11,871 nucleotides of DNA from Minisyncoccota bacterium (GTDB lineage Bacteria; Verrucomicrobiota; Lentisphaeria; Oligosphaerales; MVZH01): the NCBI GenBank assembly GCA_021734725.1, contig JAIPIM010000101.1, positions 1 through 11,871 of the forward strand, written 5' to 3'. Positions 5,965-11,871 of this stretch are shown here, in pieces. The translations under genes and the position numbers were made by a program. Each line of letters begins with the position of its first letter. The stretch's first letter is position 1. Under the pieces are notes generated by a model. The model saw only the letters and a program-made list of their open reading frames with translations. It searched no databases and had not been told where the DNA came from.

Positions 5965-7987
5965 ACCGGTTCGAGAGTGATTCTCCCGCATTCTGGAGCG
6001 GCTGCGTAAAGAACTCCTGATTTGGTGTGATGCGTCCGTGACCACCGAACCGGGCGGCGTCGGTGTCGAGCACAAGCTCGTATTTGCCGGGTGCCGCTGG
6101 AATACCATAGTCAGAATAGGACTTGCCGGGGCTGAAGTTGAAAAGGAATAAGAGGGAGCCACGCCGGAATGCCAGCACTTGATCCGATCGGTGTTGCCAC
6201 AGCAGCTGGATCTCAGATGTGCGCAGCAGGCTGAACGCCGTGCAGACATCGAGCATGGCGCGGTCGAATTCCGCCAGGTGCCGATAGCGCAGATTGGCGT
6301 CGTCACGGAGATGCCACTGGCGGCGTGCGTAGTGGTAGCTCCAATTGTTTTCTTTTCGTGGGAAATCGATCCACTCAGGGTGGCCAAATTCGTTTCCCAT
6401 AAACGTCAGGTAACCATGACCCGCGGTTGCCAGGGTGACCAGTCGGATGAGTTTGTGCAAAGCAATTCCTCTGTCGACCGGGATCGTATGGTCGAACACA
6501 CTCATGTGGTCATACATGTCTTTGCCGATGAGCCGAAAAATGAGAGTCTGATCCCCCACCAACGCCTGGTCGTGCGACTCGGTATAGCCAATTGTTTTTT
6601 CATCCGCACGACGATTGGTCAACTCATGGAAAAGTTCATTCACATCCCATTCTTCATCGTGTTTTTCCTTAATGATTTTGATCCAGTAGTCAGGGGTCCC
6701 CATCGCCAGGCGATAATCGAAACCCGCACCTCCGTGCGTTTGTGGCGCCGCAACCCCGGGCATTCCGCTCATTTCTTCGGCAATTGTGACGGCATCCGGG
6801 CGCACGTCATGGATCACTTGGTTTGCCAGAGTCAGGTACGTAAGAGCCTCATCGTCGACGGTTGCGTCAAAGTACTCGCTATAGGATGTAAATGTGCGTT
6901 CCAGGCCGTGGTCGTAATAGAGCATACTGGTGACGCCATCGAAACGGAATCCGTCGATGTGATATTCATCCAGCCAGAAGCGGCAATTGGAGAGCAGGAA
7001 ATGAAGGACTTCCGGTTTTCCGTAGTTAAAGCAGCATGAATCCCAGGCATAGTGAAAGCCGCGTGGTCCCTCGTGAAAGAACTGGCAACGACTGCCGTCA
7101 AATCTGCTGAGCCCTTCTGCTTCGTTCCGAACGGCATGCGAGTGGACCAGGTCCATGATGACGGCGAGTCCAGCGTCATGCGCCGCATCGATCAGGGACT
7201 TAAGCTGTTCGGGCGTACCGAAGCGCGACGAGGCCGCAAAAAAATTACTTACATGATAGCCGAAGGATCCGTAGTAAGGGTGTTCCTGAATCGCCATTAA
7301 CTGCACAGTATTGTAGCCTGCGTCCACGATTCGGGGGAGCACACGGTCGCGAAATTCATCAAACGTGCCGACTTTACCCTCTTCCTGCGCCATTCCCACA
7401 TGTGCTTCATAAACAAGAGGAGGGCATTGAGGCCGCCGCCAGTCGGGGTGACCCCACACATACGGTTTTGAGGGGTGCCACAGTTGGGCACAGAAAATGT
7501 TGGTGACCGGATCTTGAACAACGCGCCGTGCGTGCGTCGGAATGCGTTCTCCACATCCGCCCTGCCAATGGACGCCAAGCTTGTATAGGTCGCCATGATT
7601 AAATGCATCGGCGGGGAATGAACGCTCCCAAACCCCTCCTTCGGATATGCGCTTCAGTGCGTAATCCTCTTGATCGGTCCAGTCGGAGAAAGGACCGCGC
7701 AGGTAGATGGCGGTTGCATTCGGCGCCCATTCCCGGAATATCCAGTGGCCGTTGCGCCGATGAAAACCAAAATACTCGTGGCCGGATGCGAAATCAGCCA
7801 GGGATCTCTTCCCTCCGGTCAGGCGTGCCGCAGTTTGCGCCGCATGCTGGCTGCGTTGCCGAATGCTGTCGGCATACGGCTCAAGGTAAGGATCGCGCTG
7901 CACAAGTATTGGCATTCCGCCGGCATGTCCACTGCGTGTGGTCGCAGACGCTGCGCGGTCGTTGTTTGGCGGTTTATGTCTGGTCAT
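5900..7987 (-). CDS. glgB: 1,4-alpha-glucan branching enzyme, eukaryotic-type (GH13_8)
   Basis: The enzyme cuts an alpha-1,4 glucan and rejoins the piece by an alpha-1,6 bond, making branched glycogen in the cytosol. The 695-aa product has a CBM48-type N-terminal module at about 68-165 (HWIFREWAPNATAIYLRGPF), then a GH13 barrel: VYEAHVGMAQEEGKVGTF (192-209), YYGSFGYHVSNFFAASSRFG (238-257), AVIMDLVHSHAVRN (275-288), FRFDGVTSMLYYDHG (347-361, nucleophile Asp350), IAEEMSGMPG (402-411, acid/base Glu404) and TESHDQALVGDQ (469-480, Asp473). A C-terminal beta domain closes it. This layout is that of GBE1-like enzymes in eukaryotes, Bacteroidetes and PVC bacteria rather than E. coli GlgB. The start is uncertain: residues 1-24 look non-conserved, and Met25 (codon at 7913-7915) is an alternative. 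It stands alone; no glycogen synthase or phosphorylase gene is nearby. Confidence 0.96.
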   Translation of the reverse strand: MTRHKPPNNDRAASATTRSGHAGGMPILVQRDPYLEPYADSIRQRSQHAAQTAARLTGGKRSLADFASGHEYFGFHRRNGHWIFREWAPNATAIYLRGPFSDWTDQEDYALKRISEGGVWERSFPADAFNHGDLYKLGVHWQGGCGERIPTHARRVVQDPVTNIFCAQLWHPSKPYVWGHPDWRRPQCPPLVYEAHVGMAQEEGKVGTFDEFRDRVLPRIVDAGYNTVQLMAIQEHPYYGSFGYHVSNFFAASSRFGTPEQLKSLIDAAHDAGLAVIMDLVHSHAVRNEAEGLSRFDGSRCQFFHEGPRGFHYAWDSCCFNYGKPEVLHFLLSNCRFWLDEYHIDGFRFDGVTSMLYYDHGLERTFTSYSEYFDATVDDEALTYLTLANQVIHDVRPDAVTIAEEMSGMPGVAAPQTHGGAGFDYRLAMGTPDYWIKIIKEKHDEEWDVNELFHELTNRRADEKTIGYTESHDQALVGDQTLIFRLIGKDMYDHMSVFDHTIPVDRGIALHKLIRLVTLATAGHGYLTFMGNEFGHPEWIDFPRKENNWSYHYARRQWHLRDDANLRYRHLAEFDRAMLDVCTAFSLLRTSEIQLLWQHRSDQVLAFRRGSLLFLFNFSPGKSYSDYGIPAAPGKYELVLDTDAARFGGHGRITPNQEFFTQPLQNAGESLSNRFKVYLPTRTALVLRTADRQPE

Positions 7988-8052
7988 GGTTATCCCGTTG
8001 AAGTATAAGGGATCGGGGCGCTGCTTGTACCTAATTCTGTACTGTAGATCGA

Positions 8053-8080
8053 ATTATATGGGATGCTTGTAGTTTCAATT
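8053..8080 (-). promoter_or_regulatory. Candidate promoter for glgB
   Basis: On the minus strand there is a perfect TATAAT (plus-strand 8053-8058) within an AT-rich patch. The best -35 candidates are TTGAAA (8073-8078, spacer only 14) or AATTGA (8075-8080, spacer 16). Transcription would start near 8047, giving a leader of about 60 nt. A second -10-like TATACT on the same strand (8002-8007) lies too near the start codon to be preferred. Confidence 0.35.
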
Positions 8081-8127
8081 AATATATCAGAGAATGTAAG
8101 AAGACCACGATTAAGCGACGGATACGC

Positions 8128-8155
8128 TTGACTTTTTGCCATCATCTTCTATCGT
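8128..8155 (+). promoter_or_regulatory. Candidate promoter for the DUF1080 gene
   Basis: TTGACT (8128-8133, 5 of 6), a 16-bp spacer and TATCGT (8150-8155, 4 of 6), facing the DUF1080 gene. Transcription from about 8162 would give a leader of roughly 130 nt containing the hairpin at 8173-8210. Pattern match only. Confidence 0.4.
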
Positions 8156-8172
8156 TAGTGCCGTCAATAACC

Positions 8173-8210
8173 GGCGTTTTGTCCTTCTTGGTTCGTGGTG
8201 TACAAACGCC
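8173..8210 (+). other. Leader hairpin and GTT-type repeat upstream of the DUF1080 gene
   Basis: GGCGTTTTGT (8173-8182) pairs with ACAAACGCC (8202-8210) with one bulged T, around a 19-nt loop. The loop contains TTCTTGGTTCGT (8185-8196), an exact 12-bp match to 4297-4308 in the other large gap; CGAACGAC (8231-8238) also matches 4343-4350. No U-run follows, so it is not a simple terminator. An open frame begins at ATG 8195 inside the loop and would add 32 residues to the gene, but the start at 8291 is better supported. Confidence 0.4.
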
Positions 8211-8274
8211 AACCGAGGAACGCCGAAACCCGAACGACGACCAACATTTTTCAAGAGTATTTGAATACGCAAAC

Positions 8275-8281
8275 AAAGGAG
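8275..8281 (+). promoter_or_regulatory. Ribosome binding site deciding the DUF1080 start
   Basis: AAAGGAG sits 9 nt before ATG 8291. This strong site favours 8291 over the in-frame upstream ATG at 8195, which lies in a hairpin loop and encodes no conserved residues. Confidence 0.75.
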
Positions 8282-8290
8282 CATGAACCC

Positions 8291-9049
8291 ATGACGGCAG
8301 CAACCGCGGGATCCACACCATCGATCGGCTACGATGACACACCTGTATTGCCGGGGCAAGAATGGCGCGTCCATGACGGTCGCCGGCCGCAACCGCGTGT
8401 TGTGACGCCGCCTCCCGCGGGCGAACCGTTGCCGCCTCCGTCCGACGCTGTGGTCCTCTTTGACGGAACCGACCTTTCCCAGTGGAAAGGAGCCGATGGC
8501 GATGCGCAATGGCCCCTTGGCGGCGGCTACATGGAGGTTGCTCCTGGAACCGGCGGGATCGAGACCCGTGAACAGTTTGGGGATTGTCAGCTGCATCTTG
8601 AATGGGCCGCACCGGGCGAAGTCAAGGGAGACAGTCAGGGGCGCGGGAACAGCGGCGTTTTTCTGCTGGGAAAATATGAGATTCAGGTGTTGGACGGGTA
8701 CGACAACCCCACGTATGCAGACGGCATTACGGCCGCGATATACGGACAATATCCGCCGCTGGTGAATGCGTGTCGGAAGCCTGGCGAATGGCAGACGTAC
8801 GATATCTTCTTTGTTGCTCCACGGTTTAACGGTAAGAAGTTGGAGAGTCCGGCATACGTAACGGTCATCCACAACGGTGTGTTAGTTCATCACCACCAGG
8901 CGCTCATGGGACCAACCGGGCACCGCACTGTATCCTCGTATGACATCCCGCATCCGCCGACCGGTCCTCTTGCTCTCCAGGATCACGGCGATTTGGTCCG
9001 CTACCGGAACATATGGATCCGCGAACTTACGGATTACGATGCCGGCTAA
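8291..9049 (+). CDS. DUF1080 / 3-keto-disaccharide hydrolase family protein
   Basis: The 252-aa product is a single jelly-roll (concanavalin-like) domain of the family formerly called DUF1080, now named for 3-keto-disaccharide hydrolases, which act on oxidised sugars or glycosides. Seen are VVLFDGTDLSQWKG (54-67), the RGNSGVFL...YEIQVLDGY core (118-137), IYGQYPPLVNACRKPGEWQ (150-168), VIHNGVLVHH (192-201) and GPLALQDHGDLVRYRNIWIR (225-244), the usual closing motif. Residues 1-50 are Pro-rich and lack a hydrophobic stretch, so no signal peptide is visible, although many family members are secreted or lipoproteins; a cytosolic role or a non-classical route is possible. The start is chosen from the AAAGGAG site 9 nt upstream. 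It is divergent from the branching enzyme gene, which may hint at carbohydrate metabolism, but they share no transcript. Confidence 0.88.
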   Translation: MTAATAGSTPSIGYDDTPVLPGQEWRVHDGRRPQPRVVTPPPAGEPLPPPSDAVVLFDGTDLSQWKGADGDAQWPLGGGYMEVAPGTGGIETREQFGDCQLHLEWAAPGEVKGDSQGRGNSGVFLLGKYEIQVLDGYDNPTYADGITAAIYGQYPPLVNACRKPGEWQTYDIFFVAPRFNGKKLESPAYVTVIHNGVLVHHHQALMGPTGHRTVSSYDIPHPPTGPLALQDHGDLVRYRNIWIRELTDYDAG

Positions 9050-9153
9050 ACACTGGCCAGCATTATTCACCACAAAGACTCGAGGGCTCAAAGAACTTTG
9101 TGGACGGTGCGGTTACTGCTCTCGTCGCCACTTGTGGGAAAAGGGACAGGACA

Positions 9154-11385
9154 CTAGGTCCCAGAGTCTGCCAGGGCCCCTTTAACGCCGTCGAGAAGCT
9201 CCGGTACGCTGTAGGGTTTCTGAAGGAAGGGCAGGCCATCCCCGATCATTTCGGCGATCTGCGGGTTCTCAAACGTGTGTCCGCTCGTTACCAGGATTGG
9301 CATCTTCCCGTACTCTGCTTCGAGTTGCTCCAGCAGTTCATTACCGCTGAGATCGGGCAGGACAACATCCGTGATGACTAACTCCAGGTTGTCCTGTTGT
9401 TCATTGAAAATCTCCAGTGCGTCTCGTGCGGTGGCGGCCACAAACACCTCATACCCGTTGCGGCTCAGAGCATCCAGAGCAAACTTGCGAACGCCTTCTT
9501 CGTCTTCTACGAGGAGAATACGTTCACCGTTTCCCCGCAATGTATGCAATGGCACATCCTTCTTGATCTTTTCGTCGGGTTCTCCGCTGAATGTGGGCAG
9601 ATAAACTTTGAAACGCGTACCCTCGTTTAATTGACTTGACACGCGGATCCATCCTTCGTGCTGTTTGACAATTCCGTATACCACGGACAACCCAAGGCCG
9701 CTGCCTTTCGACGGACCCTTGGTGGAGAAGAACGGGTCGAAAATATGCTCGATCGTCTCTTCATCCATACCTGTTCCCGTGTCGGCAACAGTCAGACAGA
9801 CAAAATTGCCGGGGCGTGCCTCCGGCATTAACTTGCAGTCGTACCCTTCGAGTATCACGAATTCGGTGCCGATGGTCAACTTCCCCCCGCGCGGCATGGC
9901 ATGACGTGCATTGATAACCAAATTCAAAATGACCTGTTCAATCTGGCTGCGGTCCGCCTTAATACAGTCAACGGCCGGATCCAGGTAGGTGATGGTTTCA
10001 ACATCTTCCCCGATCATGCGCCGCAACATCTGCTGCATGTCACTTACAATGTCATTGATGCGCAGACTTTTAGGCTGGACGACCTGACGTCGACTGAAGG
10101 CGAGCAACTGTTTGGTGAGGACACCGGCACGTTCGCCGGCCGACTTGATGGTGTCGATATCCTGATACCGGGGATCGTCCGGGCTGAACGATGTCAGCAT
10201 TAGTTCACTGTATCCGATGATTTCAGTGAGAAGATTATTGAAATCGTGCGCAATACCGCCGGCGAGTCGGCCCAGTGCTTCCATCTTTTGTGCCTGGACC
10301 AACTGTTTCTGCATTTCCTCCTTGTCCTTTTCGGCACGTTCGCGTTCTTCCCGAAGCCGGACATTGCTGATGCCGTACGAAAGATTGTCCGCCAGCTTAG
10401 ACAGCAGCGCGACCTCTTCGTTGTCAAATACGTCAGTGGAATCGGCGTAGATAGTAAGAGCGGCCAGTGTCTTGTCCTGGACCTGCAGGGGCAGGGCAAT
10501 GGCGGACACAAAAGTGCGTCTCAGTGCTTCCTTTCGCCAACCGGGGATTGTCTTGTCGGAGGCAATATCTCGAACAATGATTGTTTCGTTCTCTCGAATG
10601 GCTGTTCCGGTGGGGCCGAGACCTTTCTTTTTGTCGGCCCAGGTAATGTCCAGCTTTTCCAAGAAACCATGCTCATTACCGGCATATGCTGCTGGACGGA
10701 CAGCTTTTTTACTGTCATTTTCAGCGTATCCCACCCACGCCATGCTGTAGCCGCCGACATCCACAATAATCCGACAGATCTCTTTCAGTAAGTCTGGTTC
10801 TTTCCAAAGCCGGAGGAGTGTCTGGTTGCATTCACTAAGCGTCCGCAGAGCCCGCGTCACGCTGCGGAGATCTTCTTCGGTCTTGTTATGAACATCGATA
10901 TTCATCACCAGCGCGACGCTGAGACCTTTGCCGCCGTTGGATTTGGGTAGTGGCGAAAGCGCTAAGTAGCCCCAGAAAGAGCGGTTGTCTTTACGCAGGA
11001 AACGAATCTCTGTCTGGTGTGCCGAGTGTTCGAGAAGCGAAGTCGCAACATCCATACGAGATGCTGAAGCGGCATCGTCCATATCTAGAAACTCTGCAAA
11101 CTCGTGGCCGATCAGTTCTTCTTCCGAATAACCGAGCATTGCCTGAAAGGCGGCGTTAGATTCCGCGATGCAGCCTTTGTGATTGAGAAGAGCCATACCG
11201 ATGGCGGCATGCTTAAAAATAGCGGGATAGCGTCCGTTGTGACGAGCAACTTGCGTACTGGAAGCGCCCGACACACTCAAACCGGAGAGACGATTGAGGA
11301 TGGATCCTTTCCGTGCGCCATCCGCATCGTTCGTTTGGGGAAAAGAAACGCTGTCTTTGACCATTAGACTCGTTATTGTATTCAT
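9154..11385 (-). CDS. Soluble hybrid sensor histidine kinase (PAS-GAF-HisKA-HATPase-REC)
   Basis: The 743-aa product has no transmembrane segment or signal peptide, so it should sense a cytosolic signal. In order: a variable N-terminus (1-50); a PAS domain (about 52-170; IFKHAAIGMALLN, FQAMLGYSEEELIG); a GAF domain (about 185-345; GYSMAWVGYA, GPTGTAIRENETIIVRDI, IALPLQVQDKTLAALTIYA); a coiled linker (342-368); the HisKA H-box GGIAHDFNNLL with His380; an ATPase domain with the N-box Asn492 (NLVINARHAM), the G1 box VADTGTGM (533-540), FDPFFSTK (549-556) and GSGLGLSVV (561-569); and a C-terminal receiver (about 620-740) with acidic Glu627/Asp628, phosphoacceptor Asp673 (ITDVVLPD), Thr700 and Lys723. 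All key residues are intact. There is no output domain, so phosphate must pass to a separate partner, and no response regulator or Hpt gene is adjacent. The start has no clear ribosome binding site; Met8 is an alternative. It converges with the DUF1080 gene across 104 bp. Confidence 0.95.
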   Translation of the reverse strand: MNTITSLMVKDSVSFPQTNDADGARKGSILNRLSGLSVSGASSTQVARHNGRYPAIFKHAAIGMALLNHKGCIAESNAAFQAMLGYSEEELIGHEFAEFLDMDDAASASRMDVATSLLEHSAHQTEIRFLRKDNRSFWGYLALSPLPKSNGGKGLSVALVMNIDVHNKTEEDLRSVTRALRTLSECNQTLLRLWKEPDLLKEICRIIVDVGGYSMAWVGYAENDSKKAVRPAAYAGNEHGFLEKLDITWADKKKGLGPTGTAIRENETIIVRDIASDKTIPGWRKEALRRTFVSAIALPLQVQDKTLAALTIYADSTDVFDNEEVALLSKLADNLSYGISNVRLREERERAEKDKEEMQKQLVQAQKMEALGRLAGGIAHDFNNLLTEIIGYSELMLTSFSPDDPRYQDIDTIKSAGERAGVLTKQLLAFSRRQVVQPKSLRINDIVSDMQQMLRRMIGEDVETITYLDPAVDCIKADRSQIEQVILNLVINARHAMPRGGKLTIGTEFVILEGYDCKLMPEARPGNFVCLTVADTGTGMDEETIEHIFDPFFSTKGPSKGSGLGLSVVYGIVKQHEGWIRVSSQLNEGTRFKVYLPTFSGEPDEKIKKDVPLHTLRGNGERILLVEDEEGVRKFALDALSRNGYEVFVAATARDALEIFNEQQDNLELVITDVVLPDLSGNELLEQLEAEYGKMPILVTSGHTFENPQIAEMIGDGLPFLQKPYSVPELLDGVKGALADSGT

Positions 11386-11424
11386 TATGAGTGACAGGTA
11401 ACGCCGACTCGACTGGCACCTGTT

Positions 11425-11452
11425 ACTATAGGTGTAAGAATAGCATACTCAA
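11425..11452 (-). promoter_or_regulatory. Candidate promoter of the hybrid kinase gene with a dyad over the -10
   Basis: On the minus strand: TTGAGT (plus-strand 11447-11452), a 16-bp spacer and TATAGT (11425-11430), giving a leader of about 30 nt before the ATG at 11385. A short dyad, CACCT-N8-AGGTG (11417-11434), overlaps the -10 and could be a repressor site. The rest of the gap to the HemW start (11453-11613) shows only a small CTGTCC/GGACAG hairpin (11499-11518) and no clear rightward promoter. Confidence 0.42.
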
Positions 11453-11613
11453 GCTTTCCAATCGTGAATGCAGCAGATTTTGCGCCATGTTCCGATCGCT
11501 GTCCAACAGCCTGGACAGGCGCCGCCCCGCAGTGCGCGGTGGAATAATCGGCAGGCTGCTCGTGGACATGCAAGGCCGTGTCTAATGCAGAAATGCGAGA
11601 CCGTGTTGCAGCA

Positions 11614-11871
11614 ATGAAACAACCGTTTGCCAGACTTTACTTACACCTACCGTTCTGTCGTCGAAAATGCGGATACTGCGCGTTCTACTCGGTGGATCGA
11701 CATACTTCCGACATGCGACAGGCATATCTGCAAGAGTTGAACAATGAATTGGCCAGTTTCAGGGGCCAATGCCGGCCGTTGCGGAGTATCTTTATCGGCG
11801 GCGGGACCCCATCCGTCCTTACGCCCGACGAACTTGAGGAGCTTCTCAGGCTGCTTCATATGCATGTTCAT
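11614..11871 (+). CDS. hemW: HemW-type radical SAM protein (partial, 3' end outside window)
   Basis: The first 86 codons are present. The N-terminus reads LYLHLPFCRRKCGYCAFYS with the radical SAM cysteines Cys15, Cys19 and Cys22 (CxxxCxxC), which would bind a 4Fe-4S cluster, and GGGTPS at 62-67, which takes part in S-adenosylmethionine binding. A Phe rather than a fourth Cys follows the cluster motif, which fits HemW (a heme chaperone, often misnamed oxygen-independent coproporphyrinogen oxidase) rather than true HemN. The start at 11614 places LYLHLPFC eight residues in, as usual for HemW. The in-frame ATG at 11593 is an alternative, and neither has a good ribosome binding site. It is divergent from the hybrid kinase gene. 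HemW versus HemN cannot be settled without the C-terminal half. Confidence 0.85.
   Translation, partial: MKQPFARLYLHLPFCRRKCGYCAFYSVDRHTSDMRQAYLQELNNELASFRGQCRPLRSIFIGGGTPSVLTPDELEELLRLLHMHVH

Noticed and set aside
6179..7039. Long open frame (286 aa) on the plus strand opposite the branching enzyme
   Set aside because: It is antisense to a fully conserved GH13 gene, has no recognisable motif and no ribosome binding site, and is explained by codon bias of the true gene.
8195..8290. N-terminal 32-residue extension of the DUF1080 protein from ATG 8195
   Set aside because: The extension lies in a hairpin loop and repeat, has no ribosome binding site and no conserved residues, while AAAGGAG precedes ATG 8291.
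8111..8872. Open frame of 253 aa on the minus strand opposite the DUF1080 gene
   Set aside because: It is antisense to conserved DUF1080 motifs and its translation shows no domain; its 3' part runs into the leader and promoter region.
11391..11585. 64-aa open frame between the hybrid kinase and hemW
   Set aside because: It overlaps the best kinase promoter, lacks a ribosome binding site and shows no family resemblance.

Overview
This 11.9 kb window is ordinary bacterial chromosome of moderate GC, with densely packed genes. I see no insertion sequence, phage gene, CRISPR array, rRNA or tRNA. Four features together suggest a member of the PVC group (Verrucomicrobiota, Kiritimatiellota or Lentisphaerota) or a relative: a YfbK-type protein, a eukaryotic-type (GH13_8) glycogen branching enzyme, a DUF1080 / 3-keto-disaccharide hydrolase protein, and a MiaA of the GTGKDL...EY / GLEYRY subtype. 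This placement is an inference from gene content only.

Left part (1-4181). The 3' part of a YfbK-like gene runs rightward off the left edge; unusually, it lacks the von Willebrand factor A domain between its two flanking domains. Facing it tail to tail, 16 bp away, is a tight leftward operon in the order cdaA (c-di-AMP synthase), ybbR/cdaR (its membrane-anchored regulator), miaA (tRNA dimethylallyltransferase). Both junctions are 4-base ATGA overlaps, so the three genes are probably translationally coupled. miaA stands where Firmicutes carry glmM.

Middle (4182-7987). A 381-bp gap between divergent genes holds two hairpins and a GTTCTT/GTTCGT-type repeat. It precedes a rightward, strongly diverged PRPP-synthetase-like gene. 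A leftward glycogen branching enzyme follows; a possible 38-codon small ORF lies between the two convergent genes.

Right part (7988-11871). A second non-coding gap (303 bp) between divergent genes carries candidate promoters in both directions, a leader hairpin and a related GTT-type repeat. It precedes a DUF1080 protein with no visible signal peptide. Convergent with that is a soluble hybrid sensor kinase (PAS-GAF-HisKA-HATPase-REC). Divergent from the kinase, and cut by the right edge, is the start of a HemW-type radical SAM protein.

The genes mix second-messenger signalling (c-di-AMP), nucleotide and tRNA metabolism, glycogen synthesis, phosphorelay sensing and heme handling. Apart from the cdaA-cdaR-miaA operon I see no evidence that they form one system. 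The points most worth a second look are the YfbK-like protein without a VWA domain, the c-di-AMP/MiaA operon, the altered active-site residues of the PRPP-synthetase-like protein, and the shared intergenic repeat.
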